Shown: positions 1 through 9,539, numbered from the stretch's first letter. The stretch: 64,000 nt of DNA from Chitinophaga sp. Cy-1792 (GCF_011752935.1 NZ_VWWO01000003.1:682001-746000); one strand, 5' to 3'. Notes: a model not told the origin generated them from the letters alone. Numbers and translations: made by a program.

Positions 1-320
1 TTCATGGGAGAGAGCACGATCATGCCGTTGGAGAGCTCATAGCTGATTCCTTCCGGATTGAGTACGGTATTGAGTAGTGTAGACAAAGTCCATTCCCTGT
101 TGGGGATATTGACCGCTTTATCAACCGGAACGATATCACGGCTGTAGACAAATTTTACCGGAACAGTTTTTTCCAGGGTACTGAGCAGATTGCCCAGGTT
201 CCCGGCACCGGTATTTACAGTCACCGTTTTTTCCAGGACCGTCTGGCCTTTGGTGCTGTTGGCATAAGTAACGCCGGTAAAGAGGATTACCAGGCAGAGT
301 TGACTCAATGTTACTTTCAT
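1..320 (-). CDS. SusC/FecA-type TonB-dependent receptor, N-terminal part only
   Basis: Not a complete ORF: the frame starts with ATG at 318-320 and runs off the left edge of the window. The visible 106 residues begin with a signal peptide (MKVTLSQLCLVILFTGVTYA), followed by an STN (secretin/TonB N-terminal) domain at about residues 30-105, including a segment like VKFVYSRDIVP and ending near GMIVLSP. In the family the STN domain lies in the periplasm and contacts the FecR-type anti-sigma factor when the outer-membrane receptor is loaded. It lies directly downstream of the fecR and sigma genes on the same strand, the usual order in Bacteroidota nutrient-uptake loci. The receptor class is inferred from the STN start and the context, since plug and barrel lie outside the window. 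Confidence 0.75.
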   Translation of the reverse strand, partial: MKVTLSQLCLVILFTGVTYANSTKGQTVLEKTVTVNTGAGNLGNLLSTLEKTVPVKFVYSRDIVPVDKAVNIPNREWTLSTLLNTVLNPEGISYELSNGMIVLSPM

Positions 321-410
321 AACGAAGGGTAGCCTTGAAAGAAATTGTAAATGAAATTTCATAGATTTAACTGTTTCATTTCTCGATTAATGGGACATAA
401 ATGGATCCCT

Positions 411-429
411 TTACCTGTTTTACAGGTAA
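411..429. repeat. Short perfect hairpin between fecR-like gene and receptor gene
   Basis: TTACCTGT at 411-418 and its complement ACAGGTAA at 422-429 are separated by three bases. It lies in the untranslated stretch between the FecR-like gene and the receptor gene, next to the larger hairpin at 438-470. Confidence 0.5.
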
Positions 430-437
430 GTTCTGTT

Positions 438-477
438 ATGCTTAGGGGTGCTGGTACCACCTCTAAGCATTTTTTTT
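438..477 (+). terminator. Hairpin with T-tract reading against the flanking genes
   Basis: Arms 438-450 and 458-470 pair over 13 positions (one G.U) around a 7-base loop, and a run of eight T follows at 470-477 on the plus strand. That is the shape of an intrinsic terminator for plus-strand transcription, but both neighbouring genes are on the minus strand. It may block antisense transcription. On the minus-strand mRNA it would act only as a stabilising or processing hairpin between fecR and the receptor gene. Confidence 0.55.
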
Positions 478-494
478 CCATTATGTGTTTGCTG

Positions 495-1478
495 TTACTG
501 TATTGGTTGATGTAGTATTATTTCTTCTCCTTTAATTGAATAGTTGATATTTAGCGCTTTGTGCATCAGTTCAAGAATTGCGGGCAGGTGCATGCCCGAG
601 AAGTCTGCTTTTAACGTGTAATGCGCAATGGTGCTGTCTTTGATGGTGATATGTACCTGAAAGCGTTTGTTAAGTGCCTGGCTGATTTGTCCTATGGTTG
701 CGTTGTTGAAATCCAATTCACATCTTTCCCAGATCTCTGGTGTATTTGCATTGATCGTAGATAAAGCGAGTGGCTGGTTTGCTGCCGGTATGCTGACTTT
801 CTGATGTGGCAGTACGGTGGTGGCCACCGCGGCTGTTTCAATCTTTTTGACGGCTACTTTTCCGGAGAATACCGTTACTTCGGCTTTTCCGGCTTCCTCT
901 TTCATGCTGAAGGAGGTACCTAATACTTCTGTTGTCAGGTGGGCGGTGCTCACCCGGAACGGCAGTTTAGGATTGGCGGCTACATCGAAGAAGGCTTCGC
1001 CGGTGAGGCGCAGGCTACGGTTGTTTTCTGCAAAGCCAACGGGCGCAATCAATGTGGCGCCGGGTTTCAGCCATACAATGGAGCCATCGTCCAGTTTATA
1101 GGGATGGATGGCAGCAGAGCTGTTTTGCAGAATCTGGTGCACTTCTACGATTGGCGCGGGTTGGTGACTACGGTTGTACTGATGAATTCCCAGGAATAGC
1201 AGTATGCTGGCGGCAGCCGTGCCGGCTGTGTAATACAGCCATCTGAAGTGGCGGCGGGCCGGAGCAACAATAGTATTGTGTGCTGTTCTGGTTTCTATCT
1301 GCGACAGCATACGTTGCTGCAAAGCGGATCGTTCGCCGTCGGCCAGCGACAGCAGTGGATCTTCCTCATCTTCCCAGGCGGCATACCACTGTAGTATTTC
1401 CGCCCTTTCTGTGTCGGTACAGGTATCAGTAAGAAATCGTTGTATCAGTTCCCGTGGTGGAAGCTCATATTTTTTCAT
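495..1478 (-). CDS. FecR-family anti-sigma factor
   Basis: Inner-membrane anti-sigma regulator of 327 residues. It has a cytoplasmic N-terminal segment (about 1-78) that should bind the sigma factor, one membrane helix (about 79-98), a periplasmic FecR domain (about 125-220, with the family signature LTGEAFFDV and VLGTSFSM) and a C-terminal DUF4974-type region (about 250-320) that is thought to contact the STN domain of the partner receptor. It follows the sigma gene by 66 bases and precedes the SusC-like receptor, so the three form a trans-envelope signalling set. The ATG at 1476-1478 is the only good start. The substrate cannot be told from what is visible. Confidence 0.9.
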   Translation of the reverse strand: MKKYELPPRELIQRFLTDTCTDTERAEILQWYAAWEDEEDPLLSLADGERSALQQRMLSQIETRTAHNTIVAPARRHFRWLYYTAGTAAASILLFLGIHQYNRSHQPAPIVEVHQILQNSSAAIHPYKLDDGSIVWLKPGATLIAPVGFAENNRSLRLTGEAFFDVAANPKLPFRVSTAHLTTEVLGTSFSMKEEAGKAEVTVFSGKVAVKKIETAAVATTVLPHQKVSIPAANQPLALSTINANTPEIWERCELDFNNATIGQISQALNKRFQVHITIKDSTIAHYTLKADFSGMHLPAILELMHKALNINYSIKGEEIILHQPIQ

Positions 1479-1544
1479 AACGTAATTGTCCTGTTAATAT
1501 AGACAGGTGAAAAAGAGGCATCCCTGAGTGAAGCGGAAAAAAAA

Positions 1545-2114
1545 TTAAAAAAGAAGTGACTGGAGGTTGTCACGCAGCTGAATCTTCAATGTTTTCAAGG
1601 CTTTCGTCAGATGACTTTCCACGGTTTTTTCGGAAATCTGCAGTTTTGCTGCTATTTCTTTATTAGGTAGATGCTCTTTGCGACTGAGTTGGTAGACTTC
1701 CCTGCACTTTAGCGGGAGTTTTTCAATTTCCTTATCTACCAGGGCAGACAGGTCGTTGGAGTTGATGATAGCCTGTAGTGAATCGTCGCTGTCTGTGGAG
1801 AGTGCCTTCAGGTAAGCTTTCCAGCGTTCACGCACTTCATTTTTTTCGAGCTGGTTCAGTACCGCATTACGGATGGCAGTATGAAGATAAGCTTTCAGCG
1901 AGAGCTTGATATCGAGTACCAGTCTGTTTATCCAGAGGTTGGTAAAGAGGTCCTGGATGATTTCTTCTGCGATTTCCTTTGATTTGATACGGCGGAAAGC
2001 GGCGGTATAGAGCTCTGCCCAGTAGCGGTTATAGATTTCCACGAACGCAGTATTGCTGTCGCTTTTGAGTAAAGTCAGCAGTTCATTATCTGTATATAGA
2101 TTTACAGTCAGCAT
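1545..2114 (-). CDS. ECF-type RNA polymerase sigma factor
   Basis: 189 residues, the normal size of extracytoplasmic-function sigma factors. Region 2 spans about residues 12-60 (FVEIYNRYWAELYTAAFRRI then EEIIQDLFTNLW) and region 4 about 134-180 (LPLKCREVYQLSR, then the helix-turn-helix ending SEKTVESHLTKALKTLK). It directs RNA polymerase to the promoters of the receptor locus when freed by the adjacent FecR protein. An imperfect -7 element lies at 2135-2141, about 20 bases upstream of the ATG at 2112-2114. Confidence 0.9.
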   Translation of the reverse strand: MLTVNLYTDNELLTLLKSDSNTAFVEIYNRYWAELYTAAFRRIKSKEIAEEIIQDLFTNLWINRLVLDIKLSLKAYLHTAIRNAVLNQLEKNEVRERWKAYLKALSTDSDDSLQAIINSNDLSALVDKEIEKLPLKCREVYQLSRKEHLPNKEIAAKLQISEKTVESHLTKALKTLKIQLRDNLQSLLF

Positions 2115-2134
2115 GCGGTGGAATTCATTGCAGA

Positions 2135-2141
2135 CAAAATA
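2135..2141 (-). promoter_or_regulatory. Possible promoter of the ECF sigma gene
   Basis: On the minus strand this reads TATTTTG, one base short of the Bacteroidota -7 consensus TAnnTTTG, with a TTG about 16 bases further upstream. It is 20 bases before the ATG. Confidence 0.35.
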
Positions 2142-2211
2142 AGGAAAAATACATTAGCAAGGGCGGGAGGTGAAGAAAATGTCAGTTTGGCTGAATATAG
2201 TATAGGTCTGA

Positions 2212-2249
2212 AAACAAAAAACCGCTTCATACGGTGTATGAAACGGTTT
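2212..2249 (-). terminator. Intrinsic terminator after the heme operon
   Basis: The arms AACCG-C-TTCATAC and GTATGAA-A-CGGTT flank a three-base loop, with one internal mismatch. On the minus strand the stem is followed by a T-rich run (TTTTTTG). It lies just downstream of the hemL stop codon and closes the heme operon. Confidence 0.8.
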
Positions 2250-2278
2250 ACCACTCAGCACAAGGATTGAATTGTTAA

Positions 2279-3565
2279 CTATTTGATTGCCTGCATCGCG
2301 GATTTTGCTGCATCGATGGTAGCGTCGAGATCTTCGGTGGTTAATGCGTTAGACATAAACCAGCTCTCAAACGCAGAAGGAGGCAGGTAAACGCCGCGTT
2401 CCAGCATGGCATGGAAGAATCTTTTGAATAATTCGTTGTTGGCTGCGGAAGCAGATTCGAAATCGATGATGGGATATTCAGTGAAGTGTGCGCTAAGCAT
2501 AGAACCCATGGTGTTGATATGGTGAACTACACCTGCACCGCCAAAGGCTTCACGAAGACCTTTCACGAGGTAGTCAGCTTTTTCCTGCAGTTGTGTATAG
2601 ATGACCGGATTATCGTTCAGTGTTTTGAGGAGGGTATAACCAGCGATCATGGCGATCGGGTTGCCGCTCAAAGTACCGGCCTGGTAAACCTTTCCGGCAG
2701 GGGCCAGGTTTTCCATGATTGCTTTCGGGCCTGCAACAGCACCTACCGGCATACCGCCACCGATGATTTTACCGAAGGTAACGAGATCTGCACGGATGCC
2801 CAGTAATTCCTGTGCACCACCGCGAGCCAGGCGGAAGCCTGTCATTACCTCATCAAATATCAGGAGAATATTATTTGCATCGCAGAGCTGACGTAAGCCT
2901 TCCAGGAAGCCTGGCTGAGGCAGAATACAGCCCATGTTGCCGGCAACTGGTTCTACAATGATTGCGGCGATTTCATCTGGATTTTCGGCAATCAGCTGCT
3001 GAACAGCAGGCAGGTTGTTGTAAGGCGCTGTGAGGGTATCCTGTGCTACCGTGGTGGTTACACCAGGAATAGACTGGATGCCTAACGTGGCTACACCGCT
3101 ACCTGCGCTTACCAGGAATGCATCTGCATGACCATGGTAGCAACCTACGAATTTGATAAATTTATTTTTACCGGTATAGCCTCTTGCCAGACGTATAGCC
3201 GTCATACATGCTTCTGTACCGGAATTCACCATACGGATCATGTCAATGTTAGGAACCATACCAACTATCAGTTCAGCGATCTGGGTTTCCAGTGCTGTAG
3301 GCGCGCCAAAGCTGGTAGAGCGGGTGGCGGCTTCCTGAATAGCTTTTACAACAGGTTCGTATGCATGACCAAGGATCATCGGGCCCCATGAGTTGATATA
3401 GTCGATATATTTATTACCGTCTGCATCGTACATATAGGCGCCCTGTGCGCGTTCCATAAAGATCGGCGTACCACCTACGCTTTTGAAAGCCCGTACAGGA
3501 GAGTTCACGCCACCAGGGATGACTTTCTTCGCCTGTTCAAACAGATTTTCACTTTTATTGTACAT
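2279..3565 (-). CDS. hemL: Glutamate-1-semialdehyde 2,1-aminomutase
   Basis: PLP enzyme that converts glutamate-1-semialdehyde to 5-aminolevulinate, the second step of the C5 route to tetrapyrroles. The 428 residues match the family length. The N-terminal motif [13 protein letters not shown], the acidic cofactor motif FDEVMTGFR (about 238-246) and the Schiff-base lysine K266 in [13 protein letters not shown] are all present. It is the last gene of the heme operon, 84 bases after hemB, and a terminator follows. Its upstream partner HemA is the first gene of the same operon, although the two proteins act consecutively and often form a complex. Confidence 0.97.
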   Translation of the reverse strand: MYNKSENLFEQAKKVIPGGVNSPVRAFKSVGGTPIFMERAQGAYMYDADGNKYIDYINSWGPMILGHAYEPVVKAIQEAATRSTSFGAPTALETQIAELIVGMVPNIDMIRMVNSGTEACMTAIRLARGYTGKNKFIKFVGCYHGHADAFLVSAGSGVATLGIQSIPGVTTTVAQDTLTAPYNNLPAVQQLIAENPDEIAAIIVEPVAGNMGCILPQPGFLEGLRQLCDANNILLIFDEVMTGFRLARGGAQELLGIRADLVTFGKIIGGGMPVGAVAGPKAIMENLAPAGKVYQAGTLSGNPIAMIAGYTLLKTLNDNPVIYTQLQEKADYLVKGLREAFGGAGVVHHINTMGSMLSAHFTEYPIIDFESASAANNELFKRFFHAMLERGVYLPPSAFESWFMSNALTTEDLDATIDAAKSAMQAIK

Positions 3566-3649
3566 GTGGTGATTGAATTTAAAAATTAAATTGAGATGAA
3601 ACGCGATTAGAATGCAAGTTACTTAAAATCTTACTGCCAGCTCATTAAA

Positions 3650-4621
3650 TTAATGTTGCAGTAGTTTAACTGCATCTTTTGCAAAGTAGGTAGCGATCAG
3701 ATCGGCACCTGCACGTTTCAGACTGGTTAAGCTTTCAATGATGGCTTTTTCTTCATTGAGCCATCCTCTTTCAGCTGCAGCCTTGATCATGGCATATTCA
3801 CCGCTCACATGATAAGCACTAACCGGAACGGTAGTACGGTCTTTAATGATACGGATGATATCCATGTAAGCCATGGCAGGTTTAACCATTACAATATCTG
3901 CGCCTTCCTCGATGTCCATTAATGTTTCCCTGATAGCTTCACGGGAGTTGGCGTAATCCATCTGGTAGGTTTTTTTATCACCAAAGCCAGGAGCTGAATC
4001 CAGGGCATCACGGAAAGGACCATAGAAGCAGGATGCATATTTGGCGCTATACGCCATGATACCTGTTTTGTCGAAACCGTTTGCTTCGAGGATATTACGT
4101 ATCGCGAGGATGCGGCCGTCCATCATATCACTTGGTGCTACGAAGTCGGCGCCGGCCTGAGCGTGGCTGAGACTCATGCGGGCCAGCACCTCAACGGTAG
4201 CATCATTAACTATTTCTGTACCTTCTACGATACCATCATGGCCGTAGGAAGAATATGGGTCCAGCGCAACATCTGTCATGACAACCATTTCAGGTATCGC
4301 ATTTTTGATGGCGCGGATGGCACGTTGCATCAAACCATTCGGGTTTACAGCTTCAGTACCCTTGTTATCTTTAACGTTGTCCGGTGCTTTTACAAACAGC
4401 AATACACTCTTGATGCCCATGCTCCAGAGTTCTTTCGCTTCGCGTACCGTTAAGTCGGTGGAATAGCGGAAATAACCTGGCATAGAGCTAATCTCTTCCT
4501 TCACATTCTCTCCTTCGGTAACAAATAACGGCGCGATAAAGTCGCTCGGTGTTAAAATTGTTTCCGCCACCATTGCACGGATGGCAGGAGATGTTCTCAA
4601 AATTCTGTTTCTACGGATCAT
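3650..4621 (-). CDS. hemB: Delta-aminolevulinic acid dehydratase (porphobilinogen synthase)
   Basis: Condenses two 5-aminolevulinate molecules to porphobilinogen in the cytoplasm. The 323 residues match the family. Two Schiff-base lysines are visible, K194 (MAYSAKYASCFYGPFRDA) and K247 (ADIVMVKPAMAYMD). The metal segment around residues 117-130 reads DVALDPYSSYGHDG, with aspartates where zinc-dependent enzymes have cysteines, so this belongs to the non-zinc, magnesium-type branch. It lies 28 bases after hemF and 84 before hemL in the heme operon. Confidence 0.97.
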   Translation of the reverse strand: MIRRNRILRTSPAIRAMVAETILTPSDFIAPLFVTEGENVKEEISSMPGYFRYSTDLTVREAKELWSMGIKSVLLFVKAPDNVKDNKGTEAVNPNGLMQRAIRAIKNAIPEMVVMTDVALDPYSSYGHDGIVEGTEIVNDATVEVLARMSLSHAQAGADFVAPSDMMDGRILAIRNILEANGFDKTGIMAYSAKYASCFYGPFRDALDSAPGFGDKKTYQMDYANSREAIRETLMDIEEGADIVMVKPAMAYMDIIRIIKDRTTVPVSAYHVSGEYAMIKAAAERGWLNEEKAIIESLTSLKRAGADLIATYFAKDAVKLLQH

Positions 4622-4649
4622 CTTATAAATATTTTAAAATTTTCCAACG

Positions 4650-5561
4650 TTATTTAATCCAGTCTCTTGGTTTAAGATATTCTACCAGTGCGGCTTCCGG
4701 GCTTCCGGGTTCCGGGTGGAAATCATATTCCCAGCGGGCTACCGGCGGAAGGCTCATGAGTATAGATTCTGTACGGCCGTTCGTTTTCAGTCCGAACAGT
4801 GTACCGCGGTCATGAATGAGGTTGAACTCAACATAACGTCCACGTCTATACGCCTGCCAGCTTCTATGCGCTTCTGTGTAAGGAATATCTTTTGTTTTCT
4901 CTACAATTGGCAGATAAGCTTTCAGGAATGCCTCACCATTTGCTTTACTGAAGCGGAACAGGTCTTCTGCTGATTTTTCTGCATCTGGACGCAGGTAATC
5001 GTAGAAGATACCACCTATACCACGTGCTTCATTTTCGCGATGTTTATTGATGAAATATTCATCGCAATGCTTTTTATATTTCGGGTAGAGTTCTGCGCCG
5101 AAAGGATCACAGGCCTCTTTGAAAGTTTTGTGGAAATGAGTACCGTCCTGCTCTTCGAGATAGTAGGGAGTGAGGTCTGCACCACCGCCAAACCAGCTGT
5201 CTTTCAGGTTTCCGTCCTGATCATACAGTTCGAAATAACGGAAGTTGGCATGTACGGTAGGTACAAAAGGATTGATTGGGTGGATGACAAGCGAGATACC
5301 GCAGGCCATGAAGTTGCTGTTGGTAACACCAAACTGCTGGGCCATGGCTTCCGGTAATACGCCATGCACGATAGAAGTGCTGACGCCACCTTTTTCAAAT
5401 ACGTTTCCATCAGCGATTACGCGCGACTTACCACCGCCACCACCAGGGCGTTCCCAGTGGTCTTCGCGGAATTTCGCTTTGCCATCGATCGTTTCGAAGG
5501 CCAGGCAGATATCGTCCTGCAGCTGATGTATAAACGCTATGAAATTATCTTTGATGCTCAT
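4650..5561 (-). CDS. hemF: Oxygen-dependent coproporphyrinogen III oxidase
   Basis: Oxidative decarboxylation of coproporphyrinogen III to protoporphyrinogen IX using molecular oxygen. The 303 residues carry the family block WERPGGGGGKSRVIADGNVFEKGGV in two pieces at about residues 36-60, the segment GGGADLTPYY, and near the C-terminus RGRYVEFNLIHDRGT. The start at 5559-5561 is two bases after the hemE stop, which indicates translational coupling. Presence of HemF rather than the radical-SAM HemN points to aerobic heme synthesis. Confidence 0.96.
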   Translation of the reverse strand: MSIKDNFIAFIHQLQDDICLAFETIDGKAKFREDHWERPGGGGGKSRVIADGNVFEKGGVSTSIVHGVLPEAMAQQFGVTNSNFMACGISLVIHPINPFVPTVHANFRYFELYDQDGNLKDSWFGGGADLTPYYLEEQDGTHFHKTFKEACDPFGAELYPKYKKHCDEYFINKHRENEARGIGGIFYDYLRPDAEKSAEDLFRFSKANGEAFLKAYLPIVEKTKDIPYTEAHRSWQAYRRGRYVEFNLIHDRGTLFGLKTNGRTESILMSLPPVARWEYDFHPEPGSPEAALVEYLKPRDWIK

Positions 5562-5563
5562 GA

Positions 5564-6592
5564 CTAGCCGTGTGCTTTAACAGTTTCAACAAATGCTTTC
5601 GCATGATCTACCGGTACATTCGGTAAGATACCGTGACCGAGGTTAGCGATGTAACGCTGTCTGCCAAAGCCTTTCAGCATTTCTTTTACCGCTTTTTCAA
5701 TTTCAGGGATCGGTGCCAGCAGTTTAGCCGGATCGAAGTTACCCTGAAGGGTTATGTTGCTGCCTGCAAACTGGCGTGCCATTTCAGGTTTGATAGCCCA
5801 GTCGATACCGAGGCCATGGGCGCCGGTTGCAGCCATGTCTTCCAGTGCAAACCATGCACCTTTGGCAAATACGATGGTAGGACAAACATCTTTCAATGCT
5901 GCTACTATCTGACGGATATATTGTAAAGAGAATACTTCAAAATCAGCAGGGCTGAGTAATCCGCCCCATGAGTCGAACACCTGTACCAGGTCGGCACCTG
6001 CAGCAACCTGTGCTTTCAGGTAGGCGATGGAAGTATCGGTGATCATCTGCAATAACTGATGAGCAACAGCTGGTTGCTGGTAGCAGAAAGCTTTTGCCTC
6101 ATCAAAGGTTTTGGAACCTTTACCCTGCACCATGTAGCAAAGGAGTGTCCATGGGGCACCTGCAAAACCGATTAACGGAACGCGGCCGGCGAGGGTTTGT
6201 TTGGTCAGTTTGAGCGCATCCATTACGTAGTGTAATCTTTCGTTTACATCTGGTACGCAGAGGCGGGAGAGATCAGCAGCAGTTTTGATCGGCTGAGGTA
6301 ACAGCGGACCAACTTTTTCTACCAGCTGCACTTCCATACCCATGGCTTGTGGAACTACGAGGATATCAGAGAAGATGATTGCTGCATCAACGCCTACCTG
6401 GTCTACAGGCATCACGGTGATTTCAGTTGCCAGTTCCGGATTTTCGCAGCGTTCGAAAAAGGAATATTTATCACGCAGTTTGATATAGTCCGGGAGGTAA
6501 CGTCCAGCCTGACGCATCATCCAAACGGGTGTGCGGGAAACGGTTTCACCTTTCAGGGCTTTCAGCAGTAAGTCATTCTTCAATGCGCTCAT
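5564..6592 (-). CDS. hemE: Uroporphyrinogen decarboxylase
   Basis: Decarboxylates the four acetate side chains of uroporphyrinogen III to give coproporphyrinogen III. The family signature [17 protein letters not shown] is near residue 20, and [15 protein letters not shown] and [14 protein letters not shown] follow. The open frame extends three codons further to a TTG at 6601, but the ATG at 6590-6592 gives the normal N-terminus MSALKND and lies two bases after the hemD stop codon, so it is preferred (342 residues). It is part of the hemA-C-D-E-F-B-L operon. Confidence 0.96.
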   Translation of the reverse strand: MSALKNDLLLKALKGETVSRTPVWMMRQAGRYLPDYIKLRDKYSFFERCENPELATEITVMPVDQVGVDAAIIFSDILVVPQAMGMEVQLVEKVGPLLPQPIKTAADLSRLCVPDVNERLHYVMDALKLTKQTLAGRVPLIGFAGAPWTLLCYMVQGKGSKTFDEAKAFCYQQPAVAHQLLQMITDTSIAYLKAQVAAGADLVQVFDSWGGLLSPADFEVFSLQYIRQIVAALKDVCPTIVFAKGAWFALEDMAATGAHGLGIDWAIKPEMARQFAGSNITLQGNFDPAKLLAPIPEIEKAVKEMLKGFGRQRYIANLGHGILPNVPVDHAKAFVETVKAHG

Positions 6593-6594
6593 TC

Positions 6595-7314
6595 TTAGCA
6601 ATTATTGTTGTTAAAATATGATATTGTAGCTTGTACCATGCTGTTTGCATCAACATCGGTACTGATAATAATTTTATTGTTTGTAACCTGTTCCAGCGCA
6701 GTTGCGGTGGTGGTACCGATGGCGAAGCATACGGTATCAGGGGCAATTCTGTTAGCGGAGAAGTAACTGTTAACCGCGCTGGGACTGAAAAAGAAGATGC
6801 CATCGTAGTGGCCGTCTATTTTTTCAGGTAGCGGGTTATTTTCATAGATCACGAATTCATTCACCTGAATGCCAGCGTTGGCAAGTGCTGTAGGTAATTC
6901 TTTACGGTGGATATTTCCACAAAAGAAGTTGACAGCGTGTATACTTCCCAGTTGTATTATTTCTTTTGCCAGGTCGGCGCCATAAGGTGCCTGGGCAATG
7001 ATGGCAGATGCCGGAAACTGTAATGCTGCCGTTTGTTTTGTTGTTCCGGAAATACAGCAGATATCATTGCTGATATTTTCTGTACCTAATAATTCCTTCA
7101 GGATATTCACTGCATGCTGGCTGGTAAATACCATCGGAATATTATTGTCGAATACCTTGCGGATATTGGCAGTGCCGCTCAGTTCGGGCAGATACACGGG
7201 AACGATCTGTATGAACTCTTTTACCTGTATATCAATACCATGACTGGCTGCTGTCTCTATGAGACTGGCAGTGATTGGTCTGGTACATAATATGCGGTAA
7301 TGATCATTTGACAT
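6595..7314 (-). CDS. hemD: Uroporphyrinogen-III synthase
   Basis: Cyclises and inverts ring D of hydroxymethylbilane to uroporphyrinogen III. The family is poorly conserved; this 239-residue protein shows the N-terminal [14 protein letters not shown], the VFTSQHAVN segment and the late [12 protein letters not shown] and [11 protein letters not shown] motifs typical of HemD. The start overlaps the end of hemC by 11 bases, and hemE follows after two bases. The position between hemC and hemE makes the call secure despite the weak sequence signature. Confidence 0.93.
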   Translation of the reverse strand: MSNDHYRILCTRPITASLIETAASHGIDIQVKEFIQIVPVYLPELSGTANIRKVFDNNIPMVFTSQHAVNILKELLGTENISNDICCISGTTKQTAALQFPASAIIAQAPYGADLAKEIIQLGSIHAVNFFCGNIHRKELPTALANAGIQVNEFVIYENNPLPEKIDGHYDGIFFFSPSAVNSYFSANRIAPDTVCFAIGTTTATALEQVTNNKIIISTDVDANSMVQATISYFNNNNC

Positions 7315-8224
7315 TTCTTATCTCTGCTACAATTTCAGCGCCGCCTTTGGCCAGTATCTCTTCTGCGGCTTCTTTACCGATGCCGGCAGCATTTTCGATG
7401 TTTGCCTGGCGGGAGGTGCTGAGGAATTTGGTTCCATCGAGATTGCAGATTTGGCCCTCGAAGAAAACGGTGTTATCCTGAATATATGCGTAGGCACTGA
7501 TAGGGGTTGTACAACCACCCATGAGTGTACGAAGAAATTCTCTTTCTATTTGTGTTGCCAGCGCTGTAGGAGCGTGGTTAAACGGTTTGCATGCATCGAG
7601 GCAGAACTGGTCATCCTCGCGGCATACGGCTACTACTGCACCTTGTGCGGGTGCCGGCAGCATCCAGTCCAGTTCCACGGAAGTTTCCGGGCGGACGTTG
7701 ATGCGTTCCAGTCCTGCTGCGGCGAAGATGGCGCCATCCCAGTTTTCAGCGGCGAGTTTCTGGAGGCGTGTATTCACGTTGCCCCTGAGGTTGTGCAGCT
7801 GATGTTGCGGGAATTTGCGGAGCCATTGTGCTTTTCTGCGAACACTGCTGGTAGCGATGTTGGCGATGTAGCCCGGCTGTTGTAAGAAATCCGTATTGGT
7901 TTTATATACCAGCAGATCTTTTACCGGGCCGCGTTGGAGGATGGCTGCATTCACGATACCGGAAGGCAGTTGCGTAGGTACATCTTTGTAGGAGTGTACC
8001 GCAATGTCTATACGGCCGCTAAGTAATGCAATGTCGAGGCTTTTGGTAAAAATACCTTGTACGCCTATTTCGTACAGGGGTGTAACCAGGTCAATATCGC
8101 CTTCACTTTTGATGGGCACCAGTTCTGTTTTGTATCCCTGTGCGGTCAACAAATCATTCACCTGATGCGCCTGCCATAGTGCCAGCTGACTTTCTCTTGT
8201 ACCTATCCTGATAACTTTGTCCAT
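7304..8224 (-). CDS. hemC: Hydroxymethylbilane synthase (porphobilinogen deaminase)
   Basis: Polymerises four porphobilinogen units into hydroxymethylbilane. Residues seen include the N-terminal IRIGTRESQLALWQA, the substrate motif HSYKDVPTQ (about 77-85), ATSSVRRKAQ (about 124-133) and the dipyrromethane-anchoring cysteine C238 in LMGGCTTPISA. The frame is open 13 codons upstream, but the ATG at 8222-8224 starts exactly at the conserved N-terminus and lies four bases after the hemA stop, so 306 residues are assigned. Its end overlaps hemD by 11 bases. Confidence 0.97.
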   Translation of the reverse strand: MDKVIRIGTRESQLALWQAHQVNDLLTAQGYKTELVPIKSEGDIDLVTPLYEIGVQGIFTKSLDIALLSGRIDIAVHSYKDVPTQLPSGIVNAAILQRGPVKDLLVYKTNTDFLQQPGYIANIATSSVRRKAQWLRKFPQHQLHNLRGNVNTRLQKLAAENWDGAIFAAAGLERINVRPETSVELDWMLPAPAQGAVVAVCREDDQFCLDACKPFNHAPTALATQIEREFLRTLMGGCTTPISAYAYIQDNTVFFEGQICNLDGTKFLSTSRQANIENAAGIGKEAAEEILAKGGAEIVAEIRNVK

Positions 8225-8228
8225 GTGG

Positions 8229-9482
8229 TTATTCCTGGTTAACTCCTGTCTCGAAAATATCATTGATCATGGCAATGTACTGGTCACTTTTATCTGTTTC
8301 CTTGCGTACTTTGCCTGCCATGAGGTTTATCATTTTTTGGATGATACGGCCTGATACCTGTTCAATATCTTCCAGGTTATAGGCAGCACCATTTTTCTGC
8401 TGTTGAATTTCACGCATGTGAATTTCGTGCAGTTTATCTTTTACTGCTTTCAGTACTACGGCGTGTTTACGCATTTTGTACCAGTAGAGGAATTCTTCCA
8501 TGTGCTCATCGATCATAGCGACAGCTTTAGGAACTTCTCCCAGCCTGTTTTGCAGCGTTTCGTCCTGTACTTTGGAGAGTTCATCCACGTTGATCAGCGA
8601 CACGTGTTCGAGTGCTGCAACAGCAGGATCTACGTTGAAAGGAATAGAAAGGTCTATTACTACTTTCGGTGATGCATCCCGGAGATGATCGGCCATTACC
8701 GTTGGGTGTGGCGCGTTGGAGGCAACGAGAATCACATCGGCAGACTGGATCTCAGGCAACATATTTTCATATGGTGCATACTTCAATCCCAGCTGTCCTG
8801 CTAATTCCTGGGCTACCAGTAAGGTACGGTTGATGAGTGTGATCTCTTTTACGCCGAGGTATTCGATCATATTTTTGGTGGTGTTACGGCCTATTTTGCC
8901 GACACCCAGCAATACGATCTTTTTATCTTTGATGTCAGGAACCTGGCGTTCCAGCAGGCGTATGGTGGCGAAAGCCACGGATACGGTGCCTTTGCTGAGG
9001 CCTGTTTCTGTTTTAATCAGTTTAGATACCTGTAAAACACTGTTTACAAGTCTTTCCAGAAAACCACCGAGAGAGCCTTCTGTTTTGGCGAATCTGGCAG
9101 CGGTACGGATCTGGCCTACGATTTCGTAGTCGCCCAGAATCTGGCTGTCTAATCCGGTACCTACCTGGTATAAATGCCTGATAGCCTCTTCACCGGATTT
9201 GGTGTAAGCCATTTCGAGTAATTGATCACGATCGCCGTTCGTTTGTGCGCACAGCAGATCGATGAATTGCCCCGGGCTGGCAGCAAATCCGTAAATTTCT
9301 GTTCTGTTACAAGTGGAGAGTACAAAGAGATCGTCTAATTGCACAGTCCTGGCATGCTCCAGGAGTTGTTGGTATTGGGCCGGGTTGATGGCGTATAATC
9401 CCCTGATAGCAGCGTCCGTTTTCTTATAGTTGATGCCAACGATATGAAAATTCGCTATATCTTTTGAATGACTGACCTGCAT
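8229..9482 (-). CDS. hemA: Glutamyl-tRNA reductase
   Basis: NADPH-dependent reduction of glutamyl-tRNA(Glu) to glutamate-1-semialdehyde, the committed step of C5 tetrapyrrole synthesis. The catalytic cysteine is C58 in LSTCNRTEIYG; the NADPH site is VLLGVGKIGRNTTKN; a C-terminal helical dimerisation region follows. The open frame continues upstream to 9533, but a promoter (TTG, 17 bases, TATTTTTG) sits at 9506-9533, so a longer product would begin upstream of transcription start. The ATG at 9480-9482 is therefore chosen (417 residues). It is the first gene of the seven-gene heme operon. Confidence 0.97.
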   Translation of the reverse strand: MQVSHSKDIANFHIVGINYKKTDAAIRGLYAINPAQYQQLLEHARTVQLDDLFVLSTCNRTEIYGFAASPGQFIDLLCAQTNGDRDQLLEMAYTKSGEEAIRHLYQVGTGLDSQILGDYEIVGQIRTAARFAKTEGSLGGFLERLVNSVLQVSKLIKTETGLSKGTVSVAFATIRLLERQVPDIKDKKIVLLGVGKIGRNTTKNMIEYLGVKEITLINRTLLVAQELAGQLGLKYAPYENMLPEIQSADVILVASNAPHPTVMADHLRDASPKVVIDLSIPFNVDPAVAALEHVSLINVDELSKVQDETLQNRLGEVPKAVAMIDEHMEEFLYWYKMRKHAVVLKAVKDKLHEIHMREIQQQKNGAAYNLEDIEQVSGRIIQKMINLMAGKVRKETDKSDQYIAMINDIFETGVNQE

Positions 9483-9505
9483 GTTTTTGTATAAGCTTCC
9501 GGGTG

Positions 9506-9533
9506 CAAAAATACTGGCATACGCTGCAAACAA
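9506..9533 (-). promoter_or_regulatory. Promoter of the hemACDEFBL operon
   Basis: On the minus strand TTG (9533-9531), 17 bases, then TATTTTTG (9513-9506), an exact match to the Bacteroidota -33/-7 pattern. Transcription would begin near 9500, about 18 bases upstream of the hemA ATG, and this decides the hemA start. Confidence 0.75.
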
Positions 9534-9539
9534 CTGCGT

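Noticed and set aside
8229..9533. Longer start for hemA at 9533
   Set aside because: The consensus promoter at 9506-9533 lies inside this extension, and the family N-terminus begins near the ATG at 9482.
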